Origin: Verrucomicrobiaceae bacterium
GTDB lineage: Bacteria; Verrucomicrobiota; Verrucomicrobiia; Verrucomicrobiales; Akkermansiaceae
Length of the DNA stretch: 64,000 bases
Reading direction: 5' to 3'
Assembly: GCA_027486655.1 (NCBI GenBank)
Contig: JAIXOR010000021.1
Coordinates: 124,001-188,000, forward strand
Part shown: piece after piece, positions 7,986 through 17,835 of the stretch
Position numbering within the stretch: the first letter of the stretch is position 1
How the letters are laid out: each line of letters opens with the position of its first letter
Position numbers and translations under genes: made by a program
The notes under the pieces: model-generated
Database searches by the model: none
What the model saw: the letters and a program-made list of their open reading frames with translations, nothing else
What the model was told of the DNA's origin: nothing

Positions 7986-8174
7986 TCAGCGCCCGAGTGA
8001 TTGCCTGCGATTGGAGATGCGCGCGTTCCGAATGAACTCTTCGGGAAAAATGGAGTTCTCGCGCTGCAGGACGGCGGGATCCTCACCGGCCTTGAGCCGC
8101 TCCTCATCGGCACGGCGGGAAGCACGCTTCTCCGCGTCGCGTGCTTCACGATTGAATTTTTCCGATGGTTTCAT
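7986..8174 (-). CDS. Small charged protein, probable partner of the nucleotidyltransferase
   Basis: 62 residues, very rich in Arg, Lys and Glu (KFNREARDAEKRASRRADEE) and without any hydrophobic core, so it is probably a helix that folds on a partner. Its stop is 5 bp from the start of the nucleotidyltransferase gene. Size, charge and position suit an antitoxin. I know no family for it, so the role is inferred from context. Confidence 0.5.
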   Translation of the reverse strand: MKPSEKFNREARDAEKRASRRADEERLKAGEDPAVLQRENSIFPEEFIRNARISNRRQSLGR

Positions 8175-8255
8175 GGCTTCCAGTTCGTTGATACCGTCGT
8201 CCTGACGCCCAAGAAGCTACACTTTTTCATCCCATCTGTCCACCGCGCCCATTTC

Positions 8256-8474
8256 ATGCCCGACACCTCCGCCTCCATCGTCTCCAAATTCCCTCCTTCG
8301 CCAATGCTGCGGCGGACAGGCTGGAACTACCCTCTTTCGCTCTCCGAGCTACGGCGGGCAGGCACCCGCGTCCTCAAGAACGCAGGTGGCGGTTACGGCG
8401 ATTACGTCGACAAGATCCATCGGGTTGAAGAATTCGCTGAATTGCACCGAATTGAAAACCACACCAGATCATGA
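8256..8474 (+). pseudogene. Remnant of the N-terminus of a type I restriction methyltransferase (HsdM)
   Basis: 72 codons. It opens MPDTSASIVSK, the usual HsdM start, and later has LKNAGGGYGDYVDKI, which in HsdM follows about 15 residues after that start. Here 26 unrelated residues (Pro/Arg/Leu-rich) sit between the two conserved pieces, and the SAM-binding domain is missing. The inserted DNA contains two similar short words (GCGGCGGACAGGC, TACGGCGGGCAGGC), as if from a small mobile repeat. The frame ends in an ATGA overlap with a 27-codon ORF. Confidence 0.55.
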
Positions 8475-8554
8475 GAGACCTCCAGAGCTACGTTGACGAG
8501 GAGTATCGGAAAACCCCGGAGGACGCGATACAGAGCTACGAGGGGAAGAGATGA
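8471..8554 (+). pseudogene. 27-codon ORF, probable gene tail remnant
   Basis: It starts inside the stop codon of the HsdM remnant (ATGA) and encodes a hydrophilic peptide (MRDLQSYVDEEYRKTPEDAI...). No family is recognised. The coupling and the setting among fragments suggest the surviving tail of another deleted gene. Confidence 0.3.
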
Positions 8555-8560
8555 GTGGCT

Positions 8561-8583
8561 AGTTTTCAGTGTTCAGTTTTCAG
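8561..8583. repeat. Two units of a 14-bp-period microrepeat (AGTTTTCAG...)
   Basis: AGTTTTCAG occurs at 8561-8569 and 8575-8583, again a 14-base period like the array at 4824. It marks the right end of the degraded defence-gene block, just before the intact chromosomal gene at 8872. The 287 bases between 8584 and 8871 hold no convincing gene. Confidence 0.6.
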
Positions 8584-8871
8584 GCAGAGAGTTTGAATCG
8601 AAGGTTGGCCGGCGCGGAAGCATCGCTTCTCCGCGCTGATCAAGAACCACTCAAGAGCCTGTGTGATGTCGGAAGAACACCTCCATCTGCTGAAGGGCGG
8701 CTTTCCGGATTCCGCATTCGGCGGGATTCGCGCCAAACCGCCCCCCGGTCTCATGACGAAGTTCTGGATGAGTTGGAGGCCGGATTCCTGGCTTTTTTCG
8801 GGGTGGGTGAAAATGTGGGGATTGCGTCAGCGTTTGAGGCCTGTGTTTTTGGGTTTCAACCGTTTTGCCTT

Positions 8872-10986
8872 ATGAAGATTCGCATGATTTCCGCTTTTTT
8901 CGGGATGTTTTGCCTGGGGATGGCCGCGCCGGCGCGGCATCCGTCGTATGAGCCGCTGGAGGGGGTGCGTGGGGTGGCGCAGGTGAACCTGCTTCGCGGG
9001 GGCAAGGCCACGGCGAGCGGCCAGTGGAGCGACCGCGGGCCCGATCTGGCGATCAATGGCAAGGTGGAGGTGGCGGACCACTGGGCCTGCGAGAACCTGC
9101 CGGTGTGGCACCAGGTGGAGCTCAAGGAGCCGACCGAGATCGCAGCGCTGCGGGTGTGGCCGTATTGGGGGGATGGCCGGATCTATCAGTTCAAGGTCGA
9201 GGGTTCGCTCGATGGGAGCATGTGGAAGATGCTCGCGGACATGACGGCAAATTCGATTGCGACCACGGCCGAGGGCTGTCGCTTCAGTTTCCCGTCCACG
9301 CGGGTCCGTTACGTGCGGACGACGTTTCTCACCAACTCGCGCGGAGCGTCCACCGGCGGGCATCTGGTGGAGATCGAGGCATACGCCAGCGCACCGGACA
9401 CGAAACTGGCGGGCGGCGTGGGAGGGATCGACCACCGATACCCACCCGAGGGTCGGATCGAGGGTCTGGCCCCAGCAACTGCGGGGATTCAAGCGACAGC
9501 CTGGCGAGGGGAAACGGTGAACGCGCAGATTGTCCTGAGCTCGGCCGGCTTGCAGGAGGGTCTGCGTTTCGACCCCTTGTTGCTGAGCGGCCCGGCGAAG
9601 ATTCCGGGCACGGTGCGTTTCGTCCGCTACACCCTGGCCAACGGCAAGCCGCAGGGGGACATTCTGGACACGGTTTCCCAGTTGGACCTGCCGGCGGGTG
9701 GCAATCGCCCGGCCTGGGTGCAGGTGGAGGTGCCGGTAAATGCGGCACCCGGGGTCTACACGGGTACGCTCACCGCGCGGTCCAATGCCTCGTCGGTCTC
9801 GTTTCCGGTGAAACTGGAAGTTCTGGCCGCCACGCTCCCCTCTCCCTCCGATTGGAAGATCCACCTGGATCTCTGGCAGCACCCGCAGACGGCGGCGCGC
9901 TGGCATGATGTGCCATTGTGGTCGGACGAGCATTTCGCCCTGCTCAAGCCGGAGATGGTCCGCCTGGCGAAGGCCGGCCAAAAGACCATCACGTGCAGCC
10001 TGATCCATGAGCCGTGGGGGGCGCAGACCTATGACTGGTTTCCCTCGATGATCGATTGGCGGAAGAAGGCGGATGGCACGTGGACTTACGACTACCGCGT
10101 CTTCGACCGCTGGGTGACGTTCTGCAGCGATGAATGCGGCATGGGCGAGGCGCGCATCCACGGGTATTCGATGCTGCCGTGGTCGCTCACCTTCCGCTAC
10201 TACGACGAGGCGAAGCACGCCTACGTGGATGCCAAGCTCCAGCCGGGCACGGAGGAATACGATGCGCACTGGGGTGCGTTTCTAACCGACTTCAAGCGGC
10301 ACCTGCGGGAGAAAGGCTGGCTGGAGCGGATGCGCATCGGCATGGACGAGCGTCCGGACGCCTTGATGAAGGCCGGGCTGGCCACGCTGCACAAGCATGC
10401 TCCGGAAATCCTCTGTGCCTCGGCGATCAACCACCCGAGCGGGCTGACACGCGATCTGGACGACATCTCTCCGATCATCTCCCACACCGGCAGCACGCCG
10501 CGGGCACTGCTGGACGAACGCCGCGCGGCGGGGCGCAAGACCACCTTCTACGTCTGCACGAGCCCGCCGGTGCCGAACACCTTCACCTTCTCGCCGCCTG
10601 CGGAGTCCGAGTGGCTTCCGCTTTTCGCCGCAGCAAACGGCTACGACGGCTTCCTGCGCTGGGCCTATCATTCGTGGGTGGAAAACCCGCTGGTGTCCAC
10701 GGACTTCACCTCGTGGCCCTCCGGCGATTGTTTCCTGATCTACCCGGGGAACCGCTCGTCGGTGCGCTGGGAGCGCCTGCGGGACGGCATCGAGGGATTC
10801 GAGAAGATCCGCCTCCTCCGTGAGGCCGCCGCGGCCAAGGGGGCTGCGACGGCGCTCAAGAGTCTGGATGAGGCGCTGGCGGACTTCACCTGGGAGCGGG
10901 GTCGGAAATCCGGCCCCCATGCGGACGACGTGCGCCGGGTGAATCAGGCGATCGAAGCCGCGGCGAGGGTGCTTTTCGCGCGTTGA
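8872..10986 (+). CDS. Secreted glycoside hydrolase-like protein: discoidin (F5/8 type C) plus DUF4091
   Basis: 704 residues from ATG 8872; the frame is open further upstream through repeat-rich sequence, but a signal peptide begins at this ATG (ISAFFGMFCLGMAAPA). Residues about 40-165 form a discoidin-like carbohydrate-binding domain (NLLRGGKATASGQW, VRYVRTTFLT). A beta-rich linker follows, then a TIM-barrel-like region and the DUF4091 C-terminus (to about 690). DUF4091 is shared with GH123; the adjacent Asp492-Glu493 in GMDERPD may be the acid pair used in substrate-assisted hydrolysis of amino-sugar glycosides. It is next to GH4 and ThuA genes, fitting glycan use. Confidence 0.75.
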   Translation: MKIRMISAFFGMFCLGMAAPARHPSYEPLEGVRGVAQVNLLRGGKATASGQWSDRGPDLAINGKVEVADHWACENLPVWHQVELKEPTEIAALRVWPYWGDGRIYQFKVEGSLDGSMWKMLADMTANSIATTAEGCRFSFPSTRVRYVRTTFLTNSRGASTGGHLVEIEAYASAPDTKLAGGVGGIDHRYPPEGRIEGLAPATAGIQATAWRGETVNAQIVLSSAGLQEGLRFDPLLLSGPAKIPGTVRFVRYTLANGKPQGDILDTVSQLDLPAGGNRPAWVQVEVPVNAAPGVYTGTLTARSNASSVSFPVKLEVLAATLPSPSDWKIHLDLWQHPQTAARWHDVPLWSDEHFALLKPEMVRLAKAGQKTITCSLIHEPWGAQTYDWFPSMIDWRKKADGTWTYDYRVFDRWVTFCSDECGMGEARIHGYSMLPWSLTFRYYDEAKHAYVDAKLQPGTEEYDAHWGAFLTDFKRHLREKGWLERMRIGMDERPDALMKAGLATLHKHAPEILCASAINHPSGLTRDLDDISPIISHTGSTPRALLDERRAAGRKTTFYVCTSPPVPNTFTFSPPAESEWLPLFAAANGYDGFLRWAYHSWVENPLVSTDFTSWPSGDCFLIYPGNRSSVRWERLRDGIEGFEKIRLLREAAAAKGAATALKSLDEALADFTWERGRKSGPHADDVRRVNQAIEAAARVLFAR

Positions 10987-10998
10987 ACGGAGCGGCTG

Positions 10999-11319
10999 TT
11001 AGAGACGAAAGGATCCGTGGATGACAATCCCGCCCCTCGGCGGCGGGCACGTGTAACGCGGCCGGCAGGGCAGCGGACGAGGGGGCGAGCAGTAGACCCG
11101 GCGCGGCGCTGATACCACGCGGTAGCGCCAGATCGGCGCGCCGCAATGGCGGAAGCCGATGCAGTAGCGCTCGGTGTAAACCGGTGTGCCGCAACTGCGG
11201 TATCCGCTTACATACACATGACTGCGGGGCAAGGAGCGTCCACAAGGAGCCGCTTCCGTGACGGGAGCCGCGGCAAACAAAGCCAGCGCGGCGGTGGCGA
11301 TCGCAATGATGGATTTCAT
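10999..11319 (-). CDS. Small secreted Cys/Arg/Tyr-rich protein of unknown function
   Basis: 106 residues from ATG 11319; the frame is open further upstream but the signal peptide (SIIAIATAALALFAAAPVTEA) fixes this start. The mature part is rich in Cys (about nine), Arg, Tyr and Pro, with repeated short Gly-Ala/Thr-Pro turns (YRSCGTPVY, FRHCGAPIWRY). This suggests a disulphide-stabilised small envelope protein. It follows the GH4 gene on the same strand with 74 bp between, so it could form its own unit. I do not recognise a family. Confidence 0.55.
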   Translation of the reverse strand: MKSIIAIATAALALFAAAPVTEAAPCGRSLPRSHVYVSGYRSCGTPVYTERYCIGFRHCGAPIWRYRVVSAPRRVYCSPPRPLPCRPRYTCPPPRGGIVIHGSFRL

Positions 11320-11393
11320 CGAATCGGTTTGGGGTTGCGGTCGCTTCGACGCGCAGCACCAACGCCTATTCAATGCATCTTCCTGCGTGAGTC

Positions 11394-12812
11394 TCAGGCC
11401 TGGGCGAGCTTGCCGAAGCGGTGGGCGATGGCCAGGGCGGGATCGAGGGGCACGTCCACCGGTTTCACATCCGCGGGGATCGTGATGGTCGGCGTGGGTC
11501 GCACCGCACGGCCGTCGAAGCGCGGCAGCCACTGGCGCTGGGCCTCCAGCATCTCGGAGACCATCTCGCGAATCTCGCGCAGGGTGAGCACCGAGGCTGT
11601 GAGAGGATCCAGGGCCACGGCCTGCACGAGCGTTTCCGGATCTCCTTCGAGACCGGCTTTGGCCGCGAGACCCTGGACGTTCACGTTGGTCATGTTGAGT
11701 GCGGCACACTGCGGCGGCAGATCGCCGACGCGGGTCGGGTGCAAACCGAGGCGGTCCACGTAGGTGGGGACCTCGACGCAGCAGCCGTGTGGCAGATTGG
11801 TGATGAATCCGTCGTTGCGGAGGTTCGCGCTGAAGCGGAAGGGCACACCGGTTTCGTGGGCCTCCAGGATGTGGGATGCGTATTCCGCGCTGCGCGGCTG
11901 GAGTTCGGTGGACTCGATGGAGAGCGGATCCATCACCGAGAACTTCTCCGCGAGATCGGCGCAGTATTTGTAGTAAGCGCCGGTTTCACCGCCGAAGGAG
12001 GGCTCGTCGCAATAGGTATCGAGCGCGTGGCGGTTCTTGCGGAAATACGGCAGGTATTCGGACAAATGGCCGGTGCTCTCGGTCATGAAGTAGCCGAAGT
12101 GGCGCAGCACCTCGCCGCGGACCTTCTCATTGACGTAGTATTCGGGTTGTTCGAAGCGTTGCTTGAGGAGCGGATAGAGATCCTCGCCGCGGTGTTCGAG
12201 CTTGGTGAACCAGCCCATGTGATTGATGCCGGCGGAGATGAAATCGATCTCGTCCTTGGGTTTTCCCGTGTAGGAAGCGATGAGATCCATGGTCGTCTGC
12301 ACGCCGTGGCAGAGGCCGACGAAGCGCAACCCGGGCACGGTGCCGAGGGCCCAGCAGCAGATGGCCATGGGGTTCGCGTAGTTGAGGAGCAGTGCGCCGG
12401 GGCAGAGCTCGCGCATGTCGGCGGCGATCTCCATGAGGGCATGGATGTGGCGCGCGGCCCGGAAAACACCGCCGGGGCCCAGCGTGTCGCCGATGCATTG
12501 ATCGACGCCATACTTCATCGGGATCTCGTAATCCACCTGGAAGGCATCCACGCCGCCCACCTGGATCATGACGATCACATAGTCCGCACCACGCAGCGCC
12601 TCGCGGCGGTCGGTGGTTTTGGTCACGGTGGCATCGATGCCATTGTCCCGGATCATGCGGCCGACGAAGTCGTGCATCTTGTCGAGACGGGTGTGGGTGA
12701 GCGCCATGAGCGCGTACTCGCTGCCGGCGAGGGCCGGAGTGGCGAGGAAATCGTTCATGAGGGTTTTGCAGAAGACCAGGCTTCCTGCACCGATGATTGC
12801 GACCTTGGCCAT
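11394..12812 (-). CDS. GH4 family alpha-glucosidase/alpha-galactosidase
   Basis: 472 residues, normal for GH4. The NAD-binding fold starts at once (KVAIIGAGSLVF). GH4 hallmarks are present: GDTLGPGGVFRAARHI, NYANPMAI, the metal-binding Cys in VGLCHGVQ (about 165) and the metal-binding His in INHMGWF (about 196). These enzymes need NAD+ and Mn2+ and cleave alpha-glycosides by a redox elimination mechanism in the cytoplasm. The Cys-His type and HMGW signature point to the MelA-like alpha-galactosidase/alpha-glucosidase branch rather than phospho-glycosidases, but the substrate is not certain. It lies 43 bp downstream of the ThuA gene on the same strand. Confidence 0.85.
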   Translation of the reverse strand: MAKVAIIGAGSLVFCKTLMNDFLATPALAGSEYALMALTHTRLDKMHDFVGRMIRDNGIDATVTKTTDRREALRGADYVIVMIQVGGVDAFQVDYEIPMKYGVDQCIGDTLGPGGVFRAARHIHALMEIAADMRELCPGALLLNYANPMAICCWALGTVPGLRFVGLCHGVQTTMDLIASYTGKPKDEIDFISAGINHMGWFTKLEHRGEDLYPLLKQRFEQPEYYVNEKVRGEVLRHFGYFMTESTGHLSEYLPYFRKNRHALDTYCDEPSFGGETGAYYKYCADLAEKFSVMDPLSIESTELQPRSAEYASHILEAHETGVPFRFSANLRNDGFITNLPHGCCVEVPTYVDRLGLHPTRVGDLPPQCAALNMTNVNVQGLAAKAGLEGDPETLVQAVALDPLTASVLTLREIREMVSEMLEAQRQWLPRFDGRAVRPTPTITIPADVKPVDVPLDPALAIAHRFGKLAQA

Positions 12813-12855
12813 GAGTGGATGACGGGGTTGGGATGAAACGGGACGATGGATGGAT

Positions 12856-13761
12856 TCAACGACGACCCTTGGGATCGAGATTCTTTTCCAGATCCTCGGG
12901 GGTGACCTTGCTGTTCACGCCGGTGGCGGGCACCTCGGCCTTGGCGGTCCAGAGGATGGCGTTGAGGACGAGTTTGCGTTGATCGTCATTTCCCCAGCCT
13001 TTGTGGAAGTGGCCGCCGGTGAAACCGAAGCCGCGGCCGCCATCCTTGCGATCGAAGGCCCAGGCGGTGGTTTGCGGTTTTTTGGCGGCGACCTCGGCGC
13101 GCACGGTGGGATTTCCCGAGTGCGGGCCATCGGGGCGGGTCATGGTCGAGTCCGGAGCGACGGCGGAGAGCATGTGGGTGAGCTTGCCCTTGGCGGCATC
13201 TGCGAAACGCATGTGGAAATACCACTCATCGTTGGTCGAGAAGGGCTTCACGCCATTGCTGATGGGGTGCTGGGGAAGCTCCTTGTAATCGGCCACCCAG
13301 TGGGGATTCACGCTCCAGTTGGCCTCGAAGAATCCGCCCATCCAATCGAGCGCCTGCGGGCCGCCCTTGTCTGCGGGGAACTCGACGGCGTAGTGGAGGC
13401 AGACGAAGCCCGCGCCGCGTTTCATTTCCTTTTCGACCTGGGCGAGGCGATCGCCCTTGAGCAGGAAGTGGCCGTTGCCGCCATCGCAGTAGAAAAGAAT
13501 GCTGTCCGCGGCGGCGAGTTCCTCCGGAGTGGGCCAGGCCGCATTCAGATAGGCCTTGGACTCGACTGGCAGGCCGCTTTCATCGAGGCACTTCTTGAGG
13601 AGCAGGACACCGGCGTTGTGTTCGTGTTCGCCGGGAGCGTGGGACGGGGTGCCGGCGAGCAGGAGCACGCGTTTCTTCGGCACCTCGGGCGAGACGGCGA
13701 ACACCGCGGCGGCGGCAAGGGCGAGGGCGGAGACCAGGGCGGTGCAGGATGGGATTCTCAT
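12856..13761 (-). CDS. Secreted ThuA-domain protein
   Basis: 301 residues with a signal peptide (ALVSALALAAAAVFAVSPEV). The ThuA fold, a class I glutamine amidotransferase-like Rossmann fold, spans about 30-275: KRVLLLAGTPSH, LFYCDGGNGH, GAGFVCLHYAVEFP and the C-terminal GRGFGFTGGHFHKGWGN. ThuA proteins are widespread in Verrucomicrobia and Planctomycetes near sugar enzymes; the biochemical role is not settled. This gene precedes the GH4 gene by 43 bp on the same strand and is probably cotranscribed with it. Confidence 0.8.
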   Translation of the reverse strand: MRIPSCTALVSALALAAAAVFAVSPEVPKKRVLLLAGTPSHAPGEHEHNAGVLLLKKCLDESGLPVESKAYLNAAWPTPEELAAADSILFYCDGGNGHFLLKGDRLAQVEKEMKRGAGFVCLHYAVEFPADKGGPQALDWMGGFFEANWSVNPHWVADYKELPQHPISNGVKPFSTNDEWYFHMRFADAAKGKLTHMLSAVAPDSTMTRPDGPHSGNPTVRAEVAAKKPQTTAWAFDRKDGGRGFGFTGGHFHKGWGNDDQRKLVLNAILWTAKAEVPATGVNSKVTPEDLEKNLDPKGRR

Positions 13762-13852
13762 GAGCGGATGAGCGGTTTACGGAGCCCCCGCATCCGATCA
13801 TGCGGAAATCCGGCGTCAAGAATGGATGATCGGCCGTCCTCGCGGGCACGAA

Positions 13853-13882
13853 AAAAGGTGGCTCGTTTCCAAGCCACCTTTT
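13853..13882 (-). terminator. Rho-independent terminator of katG
   Basis: An 11-bp stem (AAAAGGTGGCT / AGCCACCTTTT) with an 8-nt loop and a T-run on the minus strand, beginning 27 bp past the katG stop. It separates katG from the ThuA gene. Confidence 0.85.
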
Positions 13883-13908
13883 GTGAGTCAAACCTGCCGA
13901 GCCGGCGC

Positions 13909-16212
<2,304 letters not shown>

Positions 16213-16398
16213 TCAGCCGCGGTGGTGATAGCACCGGTCCGGGCCATTGCAAAAAGTTTTCCCGAAGGCGCGCGTGGCAGCGCTCCGGCTTCCGGCTCGA
16301 CAAGGCACTTGCGACGCTTTCTCCTAGGTGTCCGGTGGTCCTTGTCAGCAGGACTGGAAGCCGCCCTCCCCCCTTGAAAATCTCCGAATCCACCGGCC

Positions 16399-17835
16399 AT
16401 GACGTGCGAGAACAGCGCCAGCGGCGAACGCTTTCAACGATTGTGGATCCTCGGCTTCGCCGGCCACCGTGCCCTACCGGACCCCGGGGCGGTGGCTTTG
16501 GCGGTCCACGAGGCGGTCGGAGATTTCCGAAGCCGGGTGAAGGGCGAGTTGGTGGGCAGGGCAAGCGCGGCCGAAGGAGCGGACCTGATGTTTCTGGAGG
16601 CCTGCGCGGCCGAGGGCATCCGCTACATCGTGGTGCTCCCCTTCCCGCTTGAGAGGTTCCGGGGGGACTTCGATTCGGACGAGGCGTGGCAGCGGGCGAA
16701 GGCGCTGATCGACGGCGCTGCGGGAGTCGAAATAGCGCCCGGGCACGAAGAAGCGCCTGAGGCCTATCATCTGGCGGCGCGGGGGGTTCTTGAGGTTTCC
16801 GATGCGATGCTCTTCGTGTGGGATGGCAAGGAGGCCCGGGGCATCGGAGGCACGGCGGAGACCGTCCATGAAGCGCGGGAACGCGGGTTGCCGCTGCGGA
16901 TCATCGATTCCCGAAACGCGGAGATCCGGCCCTTCGAGAATCCTCCGAAGTGGCCGTGGGTCGACCCCGACTTCGAACCGTTGCCCGCGGCGGGAGGCGT
17001 GCGGGAGCTCTTCGAAGCGCTGGATGCAAGGGCGACCGCCGGTGCGCCAAAAACCCGCTATCTGGCCGCCGGGGTGATGTCGCTCAACCAGATCGCCGTG
17101 TTGATCGCCGGTGTGCTGGTGGCCTGCGGGATCCCGGAAAAATCCTCGGCAATCACCAAACTGGCCATCGTTTCCATCGCGGCGTTGTTCCCCTGGCTCG
17201 GCAGGAGCAAGCGACTCAGCCGGCGCTGGCACGACGACCGGGTGCGGGCCGAGCTGCTCCGCTCACTGCTCGCGTCGCAAACGTTCGCGCCGCCCCTGAG
17301 GCCCTTTGCGGCGGATCTCTTTCTAACAGACGGAGCCTTCCTGCGCAGTGCCGCCTGGAGGACTCCCCGCTCCGTCGGCAAGTGGGAGGAGGATGCGAAA
17401 CGCTACATCCACGAGCGCATCGACGGTCAATCCGCCTACCTCGCCGGAAAGTCCGCCCAAGCCGCAAAACGTCTGCGCTGGCTGAATCTCGTGCTCAAGA
17501 CCGCATCCGCCGGTGCGGTCATTTTCACTGCGGCGGCAACCCTCGAAGTGTGGAAGGAAACCGGGGCCCCCGGCTGGGTGCGAACCCTGGCCGACGATCT
17601 GCTCGCGGTGATCCTGCCGGCCGTGGTGGCATGGTGCGTCTCGACCATCGCCTTGTTTGAATACAAGCGGCGTTCCAGTCTCTATCAGAAGTTGGTGGAT
17701 CGATTGAAAGTGCACCGTGCGGCGCTGACCCATGCACACAGCCGGGTGACGGCGGCGGATGTGGTCTCGGCCACCGAGCGGTTGCTGCTCACCGAGCTTT
17801 GGGAATGGGGCGAAAGCGGTGGCAAGCGCCGTTAG
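16399..17835 (+). CDS. SLOG-domain protein with SLATT-like membrane region; candidate immune effector
   Basis: 478 residues. The N-terminal ~200 residues match the SLOG (SMF/DprA-LOG) ligand-binding fold: ILGFAGHRALPDP, ASAAEGADLMFLEACAAEGI, VVLPFPLERFRGDF, and MLFVWDGKEARGIGGTAETVHEA, the nucleotide-binding Gly-Gly-Thr loop. A first helix pair lies at about 218-262. After a middle with HDDRVRAELL comes a second pair (about 365-385 and 400-420) followed by a helical tail (ATERLLLTELWEW), resembling the SLATT two-helix domain that pairs with SLOG in predicted nucleotide-signal immune systems. SLATT is thought to form membrane pores. It ends in a 4-bp overlap with the opposing TIR gene. Confidence 0.6.
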   Translation: MTCENSASGERFQRLWILGFAGHRALPDPGAVALAVHEAVGDFRSRVKGELVGRASAAEGADLMFLEACAAEGIRYIVVLPFPLERFRGDFDSDEAWQRAKALIDGAAGVEIAPGHEEAPEAYHLAARGVLEVSDAMLFVWDGKEARGIGGTAETVHEARERGLPLRIIDSRNAEIRPFENPPKWPWVDPDFEPLPAAGGVRELFEALDARATAGAPKTRYLAAGVMSLNQIAVLIAGVLVACGIPEKSSAITKLAIVSIAALFPWLGRSKRLSRRWHDDRVRAELLRSLLASQTFAPPLRPFAADLFLTDGAFLRSAAWRTPRSVGKWEEDAKRYIHERIDGQSAYLAGKSAQAAKRLRWLNLVLKTASAGAVIFTAAATLEVWKETGAPGWVRTLADDLLAVILPAVVAWCVSTIALFEYKRRSSLYQKLVDRLKVHRAALTHAHSRVTAADVVSATERLLLTELWEWGESGGKRR

